Assembly: GCA_040954595.2 (NCBI GenBank)
Contig: CM082583.2
Coordinates: 10,478,001 to 10,542,000 of the forward strand
From: Balanoglossus misakiensis
Taxonomy: Eukaryota > Hemichordata
DNA: 64,000 nt
Direction: 5' to 3'
Part shown: positions 14,801 through 29,700 of the stretch, piece by piece
How the letters are laid out: every line of letters starts with the position of its first letter
How positions within the stretch are numbered: the first letter of the stretch is position 1
Made by a program: the position numbers and the translations under genes
Notes under the pieces: model-generated
What the model saw: only the letters and a program-made list of their open reading frames with translations
What the model was told of the DNA's origin: nothing
Database searches by the model: none

Positions 14801-17800
14801 AAGATTACAGATGGAACAGTGGACAAACCTTGCTTCATTATGTCTTTATGCTGAATTTTAAAATTTGAAGGGATCTCAATGAAATTTTAGACTAACAAAC
14901 AATTGTATTTCTAAAGATGAAACGATCAGGTGGTCCAGCCCATATGGTTAAGACTTTATGTTTGTTAACAATGATGACTTGGAACCACAGGCTAATGGCT
15001 GGTTGTAGTTTTTGTGTACATTGAGTCAACCCAGAAGACTGACTGATCGAGACAAAATGGAAAACTGGCAAAATGTAACAAAACACTAGTTTGGATAAGG
15101 GTAACAAAAACCTAGAAAACGTGTACAATGCTGACTTATTTGCCAGACTGGCCGGCGTCTGTTGGCAAAGGTTGCCCTTATGGATAAAAACAGGGTTGTG
15201 AGATTGTATGCAATGATTGCCAGAGATTTTGTTCTGAAGCATGCGCGCTGGACGAGATGTTAGTCTAATTAAAATCAACATCAAACAATTGGGTGAAATG
15301 CCACATCTATGAGAGTGGCGACCAGATGTCGGCGTACTGCTGATTCCAGTTTGTAATTTTAATTAGGGGTAACCCATTTAATATTGAGGAGAGGCTGGAG
15401 GAAAATAGATACGGAAGCAAAGTTTGCAAATGTCACAACCAATTTGGCCAAAAAACATATGGTACCTTCTTTAACTAAAAATAGGTGTTCAAAATGAATT
15501 TCGCATAGAAGAAAATACAGTATGGGACAAGCTTTCAAAGCATTTAGCTGTAATTTATACATGATATATCTACTAGCTGTAAATGCCTTACCTGGAGATT
15601 TATTGTATTACTCATATAATCCTTGTAGGCCATAATAGAATACCCTTAATTCATATTTCTTGCCAGTTTTTTTTTTTTCGGCATCATTTTAGGATGTCTT
15701 GTGAACAGTATGCTGTAGCGTGTAATGTGTTCTCCTAGTATTCAGCTACAATAGTCTAGTGGTGTCGTCTTGAAAGGCTACAAGCGCTCCAGGTAGCCCA
15801 GTGAGTTCTCGAGAGTGAGTATGAAATAATATACCATCCGCCAGCATGGCTAGTAGTTCTTGTTCTTATTAGAATTTAAATATATCTGTATATGGGGGAC
15901 TTTCCTTGAAAGTTCGTCTTATGATTTCTCAGGAATTTTCACATGATGGTGGGCGAAGAATTTTCAAAGGGTAAGATTGTTATTTGATGTCACAAATCGT
16001 CAGGTTTTTATTTCATGTTGACCTAATTCCACACTTCAAGCCTACAGGTATTTTGTATTTTAGCCATATGGATTCCACAATTGCCAGCGGTTGTACATGG
16101 TATCGTGGTGTTTTAAATTATCTAGCGAGGGACTATGCACAGCCTTACACGAACTTATTCTCCATTTTGGGGTCAGAAACGTGGTGGTCGATAGTGGGCG
16201 TAGCTTCCCCAGATTTTTTCACATTTCTTTTGCTGTATGCCATCAAACTTCAGATTTATTTAAATAGAATGTTGATAGACCTCAGCAGGTGTAGTTTGAA
16301 AATAGACAATATTTTCCCAAGTAGTAATATTTTAAAGACATCATGTTGATATTTTTTTGGAATTCATAGTTTTTCTATTTGACTAATACCACTCTGTAAA
16401 AAGAGTCATCACTGTAATGATGTTGAAGTTCCTGTTTGATGGTCGAAAGAATTGTTATCATCTTGGCATCTGGGTTGGCCCTGCAATGAACCTTGTAGGG
16501 TGTACGTGTTTTGTGCTGCCTGTCAGTTAATTTCTCACGAACTTACGATGACCTAGTTCAGGTCATGCTGTGTTACCCCAGTGATTATGGAGTGATTAAA
16601 ATTGGCTTTCATTGTATGCTCAAACGAAGAACTCGCAATGCTACTGTTGGCAATACCTGTGGGCATTACAGTGCCCCTGTGGTGTTGCTTTTGAAACCAA
16701 CCCAGCCCTTGCCCGTAATATCTCAGGTGGCAATTTTGCTCGTGGTAAATGTTTAACACTGAATCCAAACAAAGGAGTGTAGCCAAGCATTCAAGCTTTA
16801 CGTTGCTTTGTGGAATTTCATGGAAATATCCACAGCTCCAGCTATGCCCCACATCACAAAAGAATACGTGGGGCAGTTTCACCAGCTTCCTTTGGTGGAA
16901 AAGGATTTCTCACCCACGCATAAGAATAAATGGAAATGGATTTCAAACTTTGGCTTGGCGACTCTGGATAAATTCGCACAATGTTGACAATTTACATCCC
17001 ATGTATCAATGCTTTAAGTAAAACCATAATGTGCGAAGAGTAATGGTACAGCTAACTAAATTCTTCTGTGATGTTCCCCACAGACTGCGTTGTTATCACA
17101 TACAGAATGGTGTCGCAGTTAGTAGTTTTATCTACTTTCAGAAATTTTAATCTGAAAGAATTTCACACCCAGTACCATCAGGCCCCGTTTAGGATCATTT
17201 GAACAGTGTGTATCATTCGTTACATGCCTAAAATCATTCTGTCAGGCAAAGCTGACATGAATTGAATTGAAAGTTCCCTGGCAAGATATGTATACAATGT
17301 ATACAGTAATGCAATTGAAATGAATATTATATGTTCCAAATGACCTTATCAAGTTCCAGAGTGTTACCATGGCATTTGCAAGTCTCCAGTTAAATCAATG
17401 GACAGAAAGAAATAGTTGCGTTGAAAAACAACAATGACTTTCAGGACAGTTTACTGCGAATTCGTTCATTTCCTATTTTTGTCAAACCATGCGAGCATAT
17501 TCACTTCATATTCGGTTACTTTCAGTTCAGCGAATGTCAATAATGTTTGTAACACCGCGAACAAAGATTAAAAGATGTACACATATTTTGTGCTGGTATG
17601 GAAGACTGCTCATGATCTGCAAAACTGCAACTCGTTTGTCGCTATACCCGGAATACGACGCGCGATTTCCAAGGCAATATATGTAGGGTACTAAATCTAG
17701 TTTCCTTTCATCCCCATAATAGCCTCAGCTGGTTCATCTTTCAGCCACGATTATATCAAATTAGGACTAATTTCTTGACTACACGTGTTATTGCATGTTC

Positions 17801-19057
17801 TCGACGACGGAAATAACGCCACTGTAATCGCGCCACCTTTGCCAGGCTCAAGTTACTTGACTAGGGAAACTTACATCCTAATAATAGTGTGTTTGGAATA
17901 CTTTGGAGATTACAAAAATGCAAACAAAGAAATGAATCATTTTATCTTACAAAGTGTATTTACTCAAAGCTGAGAATAGAGGAAACTTAATAAAAAATAT
18001 GTAAAGTATGTATTTTTCCTAAGTCGAATGTTGTTTAAATAAAATGAAAATTGTATACGTGTGCGAGGTTGTGTACCATAGTGATAAACTCACATCCTGA
18101 CATGAATTTCGACCCATGTATTAGTCTTTGATATAGAACATATAATTTCTGTAAACATAAACAGTTCCATGTAAAATGTGTCGTGACTAAGGAATAATGG
18201 CAGTATCATTTAATTCATTTCGCTTACATAATTACCAACATTGATAAACACTAACATCATACAGATTTTTGAAGATCTTGGTGAATACATGTATTAAAAC
18301 TCTATATGATAAGGTGATTGTTTATAAAGATCATTTGTAACGTTGCATTGAATTTATCATCACGTGCCCATGTGATCAGATCAGAGAAAAGCACCAAACT
18401 ATTGTGCGCATCACCATGGGGAAGGCGAAAGCAAGTGTGTGAGAACTATCATCTTGCTTACACTAAAGGTTTGGAGTATTCCATACACATCACCAATGAC
18501 TGCTTTCAATTTCATAGATTGACAGCTAGAAAATATTGGGATTGAAATTGCAATTGTGTGTTTTGGGATTTAAAATATGTTTGTTTCCCTAGGGTCATGA
18601 AGAGAAAAATAAAACCACATTACTGATAAAAATGATCTTTGCTTCGCTTTCGATTAGAGATATCGCTTTCAATCGCCTTTAAATGTACTGAAAACAAATA
18701 TTGTGTGAAGAACTTGCTGATCGACATATTCAAGTTCGATTTCATCGACATATATACAGCAGATACCATTGTGGTTGTGATTAGTCGATCCACACTCTGC
18801 TGCCTCGAGTTCCTGCAACAAGAAGACATTCAAAGTAACATATACACTGTTTAAAAGAGAACAATGCTTGTCATTTCACTCAAATCAACTATTCGTCAAA
18901 TGGATGTAGGAAAAAAATATTTAATATTCAATATTCAGCCGACCTATTTAGTGGTAGAATCATTTCATGGCAAGGGCTTTGGCAAAAATAACATGGAGAG
19001 GAGGGCTAGTGCTATTTAGGGTAGGTTTACTTTTTAATGCAGGTGTTTAGGGGAGGT

Positions 19058-19058
<1 letters not shown>
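5851..19058. other. Long non-coding, AT-rich intergenic stretch
   Basis: Read on both strands, this stretch gives only short open frames (up to about 150 codons), with no membrane pattern, catalytic motif or other family signature, and no pair of splice borders around a convincing frame. It holds poly-A/T tracts and scattered TACATGTA and TACCGGTA palindromes. No tRNA, rRNA or transposase was recognised. Confidence 0.5.

Positions 19059-19095
<37 letters not shown>
19059..19095. repeat. (ATG)n trinucleotide microsatellite
   Basis: About twelve near-perfect tandem ATG/TGA units, followed directly by AATAAAG. A simple-sequence repeat outside any supported gene. Confidence 0.95.
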
Positions 19096-21964
19096 TAAAG
19101 AGTATAAAAGTATACTAGGGTTACAATTTTTGATGCAGAAACTTCGGGGATGGTAACTATTTTCCGTTGGTCGAGATTTTTAGAAACAATTAACAGCCCT
19201 CCCTATGTTAAATCTGTGCAGGCCCTAATGATGTTTGAACAATACACAATTGGGAGGTCAAGCAAGAAGCTCAAGTCGTCAGGCAAAATAACCTTTGGAC
19301 TGGTTCGCTGTGGGCAATTATTAAAAAAAAATCAAGTAATTATACAAAAGTGGCCTCACCTCCAATAGTGCAAACCCTGCACTCCTAGCGGTAACCATAC
19401 CGGTGGGAGTCATGGCTTGTACTCAATCATTTCAGTCATTGAAATGCAAAATGTACGCATTCCAACATTAAGTCAAGTCTATGAAGGATGAAAATGTGTA
19501 CCAGTGTGATTGTTCTGAGAGTATCCATATTATCTTTAAATTTTTCCCCTCATGTTTTTATGATGGAAAATGGTCCATCACAAACAGCAAAAGAGCCGAT
19601 ATGAATGAAATACCATACTTGCTAAAAGATAGGAAATGTAATACACTCTACTAGGAGCTTGAGATAATGAAACGATATATCATTTACATTGATATTAGAT
19701 CTGTTCTTTTCTGTTTCTCATCAATTCAATATAATCTTGAAAGTATATTAAGTAACACATTTATTCTTTAATATCTGTTAATATTATCATCATTATCTCA
19801 CATTATATATTCTCTTTGATGTAATTGTGTTGTACATAATGGGCAAATCACAAAGTGACCATTTATGATTTGTTTCTCATTGGAAGCCTCTCGGCAAAAT
19901 TAATATTTCATTTGAAAAAGAGAATTGCAATTCCTTGCAACAACAACATAAACAAAGTAAGAGCTACAAACCTAACCATATGACAGTGATTTTCTGCCCT
20001 ATATTCTGCTTTGTGTCTTTTGGCGAATAATCGAATATGCAGTATTTCTGTTACATTAGCACGATTTTTCTAGTATCTGCGACTTAAGGTGACTGATTTC
20101 AATTTTCCGCTCAAAGTCAAAGGAGAATGTGTCACAGCCGTGGGGTACCGAGACACGCATGCGCATAACAACCTAATGTAATAAAAAGACACTGGAAAGT
20201 GTCAGAAAGGGGGCCTTTCCTCAGGTTACTACATTGTGTGTTTTGCCAGAAACAGCTGACAGATGTGACAGTTAATAGGGAGGTGTTATGCGAGCATCGT
20301 GAACCTATGCGTCAGACACACTTTAGGTGCACAATTTAAAACTAGAGCTACACTTTAATATTTCAAGAAAACAATCGACTGGGCATACCATTTTGTCATC
20401 ATTGTGTTTGCTGCCTGATAGTCGTGATATTTCGACGCGGACATAATGCGTATACTCACACCAGGAAATAGAGTTCGCGAAGTTCGATGCTGCGGCAGAT
20501 AACTTGTGCCTGTCGCAGACACAACAAGAATTTTAAAATAGTACATACAAATTTTATTTATTTATTTATTGTTTATTCCACTTGTTCTTATGTGTTTGTG
20601 CTGGTACCGTCACACACTTTATGTAACAACATAGTTTCTAAATTATTCCCATGTCACTGATACACAATCAAAATGACTGTGAATATTAATTTGGATCTGT
20701 GTAATCCGAAAATTCCTTCAGAACGATTCACAGGGCATTTTCGATGGGGACACTGGAGCAGAATGACTTAAAAGACTGATTAGGATTTTCCATAGATGGG
20801 TTGTGGATTATTATTTGCGCATATCCCAAAGATACATGCGTTTCAGTTGGTGTAATAGCTGATATAAGATAGTGCTTGTTTTTCTCTCACATGATATGTG
20901 TGGCATACATACATGCAAGGCAAACTCTGGCAGGTCTAAATTATGATCAGATCAGTGGTCTTCATGCACTCTGTCCTGCCTATGGCTGAACAGTTGATTG
21001 CTGTACATTTGTTATTGATTGTGCAGGAATAACTCAATTTCTGTTCGTCGACAGATTTGCTTGACGATATTTGCCGAGGTATCGACGTGTCAGACATCGC
21101 AAGTCTACCTAGTTTGGTGCGACTGTGAGGAGATGGAAGTATTGCCATGGCGACCAATGAGATGGTTGTGGTGAGTATATGACGCGTCATTATCGGTTGA
21201 GCAGACAATCTCGCAGTATCGAAGAACCGAGAGCGCCGCCAGAAGAAACTGAAAGCCCCCATTAACCTGATAGTCCCTTCGAAGTATATCAGTATTTTCA
21301 TGAACACGGAACTGATATTCCTCTGAAAGAGCTGTGCCTGTTCACCGAAGACTCTTGGTCAGACTGAAAAAAGGTGCGTATACATGACTTCCTTTCTGTG
21401 AGAGTTAAACACAAATTCTTTATATCTCAGGAGACCATTCCATTACAGACAACTGTGTTTCATGTAGGTGTCAACTCACACTGGCTTGGAAACATATCTT
21501 ACACCAACAAAACTCACTGTATCGAATTGTGATGTAGCAGTTTTACTGGTTTTCTTCTAATACACTCCATACCACGAGAGAAAAGGAGTGTATCTGTCTG
21601 ATTATTTTGACATTTACCGGTACTACACAGAACTGTATTTTTTCATCGCAATGGTGCCCAGCAAATCTAACTGCGGCAGACGTAAATTCTTCCAACTTAG
21701 ATAACATGAAGGGAATTTGAGTGTTCTAAGCTATGATGTGTCAGTTGTGATCTACCAGTAATGTTGATGATGCACTAGTTGACATGTTTTAAAACAATTA
21801 CAAAATTATAGGATTCGATGGGGAGTGTAATTAAACAATTAGATTAACTTTGACATGTGTTAACAAAGTGACATACTGCTGTTCTTTTCGTAGTGGTGTC
21901 AAACGAGAAGAGAAAGTGCTATTTAAGTTTTTCATTGTAATATTCTTCATACTCAGGCTATGTA
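19096..21964. other. Non-coding stretch with one exon-like spot
   Basis: Mostly AT-rich with no gene. A more GC-rich patch at about 21040-21260 includes GCCATGG (ATG at 21147), followed 24 bases later by a GTGAGT donor-like site at 21171. This is discussed as a finding and is not called as a gene. Confidence 0.4.
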
Positions 21965-22057
21965 TCTAAACTATTTAATGGTGGAGATGATTTGAGCATT
22001 GATATGATTTTCTAAACTATTTAAATGGTGGAGATGATTTGAGCATTGATATGATTT
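21965..22057. repeat. 46-bp tandem duplication
   Basis: Two adjacent copies, 21965-22010 and 22011-22057, each starting TCTAAACTATTTAA and ending GATATGATTT. They are identical except for one extra A in the second copy, which suggests a recent duplication or slippage event. Confidence 0.95.
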
Positions 22058-25000
22058 GAAATGTTAAAGCTCAAAGACTGACTTGGGCCGCGATGTAGTA
22101 TTTTGAGCTTCTTGTTTTGTCTGTGTGTGTGTTGGCCCTTCCGTTTTTAACATTTTGGCATGAATTTTAAGACGGTGCCATCCTTTGTGGCAAAATGGGA
22201 CATCGAACAAACGTTGGTGGTTGTCGATAAGCCAGGGTGTGTGTGCTTGCGTGCGTCAATCAAATCCAGACCAAACCGTAATGCAATGTTAGAGCACGGC
22301 AAAACCAACGCGTAAACTTCATTCTGGAAGACTCAAAGTTAAACTGTAGACAATACAGCAAGCTCTGCTGTCTACGGTTAAACATGAAATGATCCAAATT
22401 TCACACCATGAAGCAGAGTCATCACCGGAAAGAGAGTTGCATTACAAATCAGCAGTTATTGCAATTTGTTTAGATGTCACTCAGGTAGCAACTTCATCAT
22501 GATTTTACTGGTTTGATGGTTTGCAAATTCAATTAACAACTTAGAGAATAATAAAATCAACTGCTCCTAATATCGATCTTCGGGCCCCAACTGTAAATTT
22601 ATATATCCTGGGTATTCACCAGTGGATATTGATATCCCTGGGACATGTATCATTTTACGCGCCATTAAAGTCCAGAGCTAATGCAGACCTTGTGGATTCG
22701 ATCGAAGAATTATGATATCAAGTAAGAGTCTTTTGTAATCCAAATAGGGAGATGTCAGCGTTGAGGTAATTCGACGCTTTGACGATTTCAGTTCGAGTTT
22801 TATACTATGGTTGCTGGAGACAGAATTTTAATGAACATAGGAGATAACTGCTTAATCCTGTTTCACCAGGAAATTTATCACCATGGACTTTTCTTATGGT
22901 CCAATTCCGGTGGGAGTCTAGTTGGTAATACTGTATAATAAATCGATTCTCACCCTACTTATAATATCAAAATATTTACTTTACCATATAGTAATACCAT
23001 TTGAACGTCGTCATGTCTGAATTACCTGGCAGGTATCCTTTAATGCACATATGACGCACTTGGTGTACATCTATCAGTTGATATGGTGCCTACCATTGTC
23101 ACTCTCTCGGATTGGGAGTCTTGCAGTGACAAAACAGTTTTGTTGGTGATCAACACTCTCAGGGAAGTATGCGCGTGTGTTCCCAAAACCATAGATCCTT
23201 GAAGAGCAGAAACAGTTAACACTTACAAACACTGCACACAGTAGATGTTCTATTGTCTCCACTTGATAAAATGCATCACAGAATAAACCCCTTATAGGTA
23301 ATATTAATGTGAATTTTTGTCATGTGGCCCTCTAATTATTATTCAATCAGATAACTTAATTTATGCTTTTTTCGAGTTTGAAAAATTCCCTAGAGTCTTC
23401 GGGATGGGGACACTAGTTCAGATCCCACCATTATCATGCTGTACACTTCAGCTTGATATATATACACGTACCGTATATCTGTTTAAGATACGATCAAACA
23501 AGGTATCAACACTACATATTATTGCAACTTGATTACCAACAAAATTCATGTGTTTTGATAGAGAACAATGTCGCGTTTACCTCAGTGTAAATTTGACCAT
23601 AATGTATGGTGCTATGATGCAAGATCTATGCACAATTTCTAAATAATTACAGGTTTCTGTGCAGCTTACATTTAAACTGATGATTGTATTGCAACTTCAT
23701 TTCGTAAACATTAGAGCAAGAAAATCATTTCTGTAATGGGTCCGCACAGAAGTAACATGGTGCGTACAAATTAATGTACTTCAACATACCGATATAGACA
23801 GGCAGGTGGACAGACAGATAGACAAACAGGAAGGTGGAGGGGTCGGGCAACAGTAACCTCAATAGGTGAAGATGAATCAATGAAAAACGTATCCTCCAGG
23901 TCATCATTTATACTTTAACAAACTCGGTATTGTGTCAATAAATAATATATTCTGAGCATGGCTGAAGACATTAGCTTTTTCATCACTTAGTATGTATGAG
24001 TATCCTGAAATGAATAGTAACTCTCACACATTATTTTAGTCAAATACCACAGACGCATTTCGCATTAAAACGAGAATAATGCAAACCATTTCGGCGCGCA
24101 GATAAAGTATTTTGGCGCACTCATAATTATCAGAGAGAAACACAATTTTCTGCCTTGATACAATGATTCCACTTGCCTTGTGACTAAGAAAATTCAATTA
24201 GAAATTTCCGAAAAAGGGCAAACTTCAGTACATATGCAGACACTAGCAGTGTCATTTGTGGTGATCAGTTGAAACTAGCTTGTTATCAGACTGTGATGGT
24301 ATTAGAATATATATTGCGTTGGTCGCGTCTGCAAGAGCATTTCCTTTTTTCCAGACTTTGAACAAACCCCGTCACTTAATCGGTTTCAGTTATTTGCACA
24401 CACACACGCTGTCGACTGATTATCACTGCTGTACAGAGTTGATAGTCGGCAATCCAGTCAGAGTAAAGTCAGCATTCAATTACACATTTTGGCGAGTTTA
24501 TCTGATCTGTGGGTAATTAGCTCTCGGCTGTGCCATTTGATACGCTAGGCTTACATCATACATGTATTACTAGTCCTATTCTCCGTGGCCAGGTGTGCTT
24601 ATCCCTTTATACCATACAACCATAAAATATTCCCTTGATATCAATTGTCCAGGATAATATTCTCTAGTTAAAAAGATATATCCAGTCTGTTTTCTGAAGC
24701 AGTGAATTGGTATGATCTATAATCTCCAGCTAAGCATCGGGCTGCTTTTTGTGAATTATGGAAATATATCCCCAGGTTAAGGAATGTTTTCATTTTAATG
24801 TGTTGCTTTCAAGGTCACATAATAGTGACCCGGAAAAGCACCATACTATTCATTCGAAACTGCCACATCTGCAATCATGTAAATATTCATGTCGTCTGAA
24901 TGCTCTGTAGTCTTCCAAACAAAGGTTCATTCTATCTTAATTCGCGACAAAATTGTATGTCGTTCGATACATGTTTGGACATAATCATACATTGTGAGGT

Positions 25001-26689
25001 GTGGTGTTTTCTATCTTTTGATAAAATCTTTACATTTGCATCTGTTTAAAGTCGACATTTCTCAGCTCACACAAATGAGGCTATTAGGAATGGAGTGCGT
25101 GCTGTGTTCAAAATTCTACGGCTTTGAAGCACATATCGTTGGAACCCTTTCTTCAATAAATGTAATTGGGCTTGGTTGTGCCAATTCATGTCTCATACAT
25201 ATGTCATGGCAGGACAATATTTTCTCACTATGAATGAAGCATTCGACCCCCGGCCATGCACAACCTGTAGCGACGCTGTCTAATGATGTGTTCTGGTAAT
25301 AGAGACTGGTGAAACCACTAAGCGCCGTTGGTGTCAAGAAAAAAAATGGCCGACGAATCACCATTGCCACACTATGCCAGGCTATACTGGTAATTTTTGG
25401 GTAATTTTCCTTGCAGTAGGAATACTGCGCAAATGTGAACTGAAGGCAACTTTATACTGAAAATTACCACACAGAGAAGCAATTGGCTATGAACAAGCAA
25501 CCCATTGCTACGGTAATTAAAATTCTCGCAAGATCTCGCAATGAGAGGAAAACCATCTATTGTTATCACATCCGCCTTGAACTTCGTCAGGAATCCTTTC
25601 TGCATGTAGACTTAAGGTTTGATGCCTTTAACTAAGCTGGATACATTTTATAACTTGAAATGATCACGCTGACGTTTAAATCGATTTGTTGTATCTAAAG
25701 GATTTTATCGGATTATACCCACCGTTATTTTATATTCACATGCTCTCTATGTCCAATGAACGGTAGTGCTGGAGTCACCGTGGTAACGTACATTAACAGA
25801 CTCAGCATGGGCTTTGGGCCAATTTGATGTTATTGAGGTATTCATCTAAAGTCCTATTCGAAATACTTTAGTCCATGGCTTCGGAACATTCTGTCGCCTG
25901 ATAGTGGGTGGGATGGAGCCCGGTGATTTTGAGCTTCCATTTACTCAAAAGTTCATTCGTTCGAAGTAGCATGCACCGCGGGGGAAGATTTTCACAGCAA
26001 AGAAATAATCAAAATCCAACCTTATGTTCGTAAATTAGATTTCTGTGAAGTTTTTCGCAAGGATTTGGGTATAATGTCAACCATCTACGTTTTTTAAGAC
26101 AATCAACAATAATTAACAACTTTTCACAATGTTTACACTGGTAGCATAGCTAGTGGTTGTTTTGGATTTGAACTAACGTGAAATGTCACATTCTGTACAA
26201 TAGAACTTGGGTAGTGCCCACAAACTACGTCATTTCCTTGAAAACCTGGGGGCAGTAGATGAACGGATTATTCAGTATAGTATGTTTGCTGTATTGCTGT
26301 AGGTCTGTATCAGGTATACCATTTCCGCCTAAGTGGACACCCTTTTATGCAAAGAAAATTCGTGATATACTGTAGTTGTTAAGCCCACATAGAGGAGTAA
26401 AATTTAGGTCATTATTCAAAGATAAACATCTACTGTCAACACATGTTCGTACCTGCCGGGAAGGCAGCCATCCATGTTCAGGTTATCTGTAAGATATCTA
26501 TGACTGCTATTTATGGCATGTTTAATTTTCACAACGTTCTTGTTTCAAACGTCTGTTTGTCCAGTTTTCATTCGTTTGGCCATTCATCCATCCAGCCTAC
26601 TTAACTTTGCATTTTCTCAGATTTGTTGAACATTAAAAGGTGCTGTTTGTACATTTGCAGCTTTAGTTTTAGGCATTTATCTTGGCTGT
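22058..26689. other. Non-coding intergenic stretch
   Basis: No convincing gene on either strand. A purine-rich, GACA-like run lies at about 23797-23835. An imperfect inverted repeat around 22341-22381 (GTAGACA against TGTCTAC) is also present. Confidence 0.5.
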
Positions 26690-26735
26690 CATAGAATGAC
26701 AGTGAGAACTGTCTTCTGTGTTATACCATTCTATG
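26690..26735. repeat. Two-tier hairpin
   Basis: The outer arms CATAGAATG (26690-26698) and CATTCTATG (26727-26735) are perfectly complementary. Just inside the left arm lies a second small stem, ACAGT-GAGA-ACTGT, at 26699-26712. There is no adjacent gene. Confidence 0.5.
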
Positions 26736-29700
26736 ATGTCCATTTCAAACAGGAGTATTTTACAGCTCAGTCATCAAAAACTCAAATAAGCTGACATATA
26801 TTTTTCAAACTTCTTGTGAAATATCGATTGCAAGAACGAATGTTTGGTCAGTAAAATATTGATTTTCAAGTAAATGTAGGAAGGACAGCTAGTCAAGTGG
26901 TCCACAATGCGTGGAGGTCAAACTATGACTACTTTCGAGTTTCAGTACTACGAATCGTGAAATCTGCCACTCCAACTTATAATGCTTCTCTGTCAATTAA
27001 TGGAGATTGCAAACAGCGCAGTATGACAGCTTGAGCGAAGTGTCACTCACAGACAAACACACTGGCTTTGAACCGAAACTTGTTACTGGATTCCCTGTTA
27101 TTAGAATAGTGCAAGCGGGAAAATAATGCATCTATTCATTTATGTATTTATTCAGATTGAATCATGCAGATATTTGCAACAGACAGGAAGGGAAGCTCTT
27201 CTACACAATGGGCAATCTAACCCGGTTTACTTCAAAGCACCCCATGCTGGGGTTAAATTGTGAATAAGGTCAAGATTACCCAGGAAGTGTATTGAAAAGC
27301 GCCTAAGCAGCTTCATGCAGGTTTTACCTTTACCAAGTCTTTCATCAATTGGAAAGCCTATTACACAGACAGTTCTTTTCCAATTGAGTTACTCCGGCAT
27401 GTTCAACTCGACATTGCATGTAGGCATATAAGTATACCCAACCCAAGAAAGTAGTTTCACATTCGCATTTCCCTTAACCAACCAAAGCCTGCGATACTAA
27501 AGGTTACCTTCGCGCCTGCGTGTTCATTTTGTGTAAATCTGCTGAGGTTGATACCTCGACCATCTGTTGAAAAGTAAAGGTATGCAACGACAACATTTAC
27601 AGATTTTCAATCACATGAACCTGGGGCATATCTAATTAAGGCGGTAACAGGAGAATCGGAGTGTGATGGATTTGTCGTTTAAAGTCGTCTTAATTTTCCC
27701 TCAGTCATTTGCAAATTAACAAGCCATTCGCCTTTTGCCGCAGTTCAAGAAGCCAGTACCGACTGCAAAGCAATTATTGGCCCTAATAAGAAGGAGGGCT
27801 TAGGGGATCCGACTTACACATTACCTTTCAGTTCTTGTTTCGTACAATAATATTGATGGTCTCTTGTTGGAAGGGGATCTTGTTCCGAAAGGGTTTGGAA
27901 ATGTTATTTGGTATCCGGAAAGAGATTAGGTGACAAAATATGCTTTAAAAGCTCGGGGTGAATAACGTGTTTTACCTAAGTATCTTTTGACATTCTCCGA
28001 CTCTTGCGTAGGGGCAAGGTGACAGTCGAGAGGTTTTTTCAGTCTTGCGTACGTTTCAACTGAAGGACCAGAATGTTTCAAGAAAGGTTTTTAGATTATA
28101 TGCCTCATGAAGACGTTCTTTTATTCTGATTTCTTGACGGGAATGGAAGAGCCATGGGGTATTAACAGGGAGCATGCATCAACCCTTTCAGTTTAAACTC
28201 AGTGTTCAGTGATGAATACTGACAACGAACCTAAATATTTTTATTTTAGCAAAACTGAAATAAATTCATAAATTCATTATATAAAATCCATTCAGTTGTA
28301 GAATTCATATTACTTCATGCTCACGTTAGAATGACTTTGTCAGTGATCTAAACATGACATTAAACACATTTTAAAACCAAAGAAAATTAAGAAAGGATTA
28401 AACTGTGCACAATATGCCTGAGAACGAACTCGTATAAAGTTTATAGGATGGTACTCAGGGAAAACTTCAGACTTACAACCGCATTGCTAGTCATCAGCTG
28501 CTTCAAAACCCGATTTCAATCAGATCACAGCTGCTGTTGGCTAGCTTCTGTTCTATTGACCCCAGGATCAATTGTATATTGCTTTGAAAGTTTGGCGGAC
28601 CTCTTTCTTTCAACTAGACTCGGTTAATGCCAATATAAGAGAAACACACGTATCTTCGCATTTAGATCATTATCTCGACCCTAAAGACCCTGAAAATCAT
28701 TTACAGGCTCATACGAATGTATAGATATGAACTCTCCTGAGAGATACTTACTGAAACTCGGTTATTCAAGCTGCGTTTTGATCAGCCGAGCGATTAGAGA
28801 AGCGGCCAGGCTTTATTAAAATGGTTCGTAATGACCACAATCATGTTGATTATGTTTAACGGTGCGGGTATTAAACCTTGTCTGTCGCGTTTGGAAGCAT
28901 TAAGCCTGATACGTGATACCAATCGCGTGGGTCGATGAGATATGTGTAAAAATGGCGTGACTGGATTTTATTTGGCAAGCTATAAACTCGTTGTGAATGA
29001 ATACGTACGTACTTTGAACTTGGAATAATGGGTTGTCAGCAATTCTGAGTGTAGTCTATTATTATGAGGCTTATAATATTTGAAAGATGCTGGTGATAAT
29101 GATAACGGTATGTTGGCTTTCATTCTGTGATCAGTGGAGAGAATAAATATTGAGTAATTGGGTATATGGATATTATTACTGGCAGCCAATTACATCTTGG
29201 CAATCACCCAGGCTCATTTAAGACAACAATTGTTAGCTCAGGTGTTGATCATAAACATGGGCTCATGTCATAGCAGTTTCTGTGGTCTGTTTGTCTGTCT
29301 TGCTTGCTTGCTGCACAAAATTCAATATGTGTGCGGATTCTAGTCAAGTTTGGTATACAGGTACATTTGTTGGCAAGAACCTAATGATTTTAATGTTTTT
29401 GTCATAATTTAGGGTCAAGCTGTGATAGTTGCCTGCTACAGTTACTAGGCTAGACTGATCGGTCTAAAAGAGCTACTGTCTACGCTGCCATACTATTGGC
29501 GAAGATTCATTGACTGAATGTCCACTCACCAGTAAAGCTGTCATGTAAAATATCGCCAATTCAATTGAATGCACATACAGAACATGTCCCTTACTTAACC
29601 AAACAACACACCACGCATATTAAATACATAGTTTTCAAGCCAGTTACAAACAATGTGCTTTCCTTGTACATACATGTACATGTCAACCACAGAGCAATGG

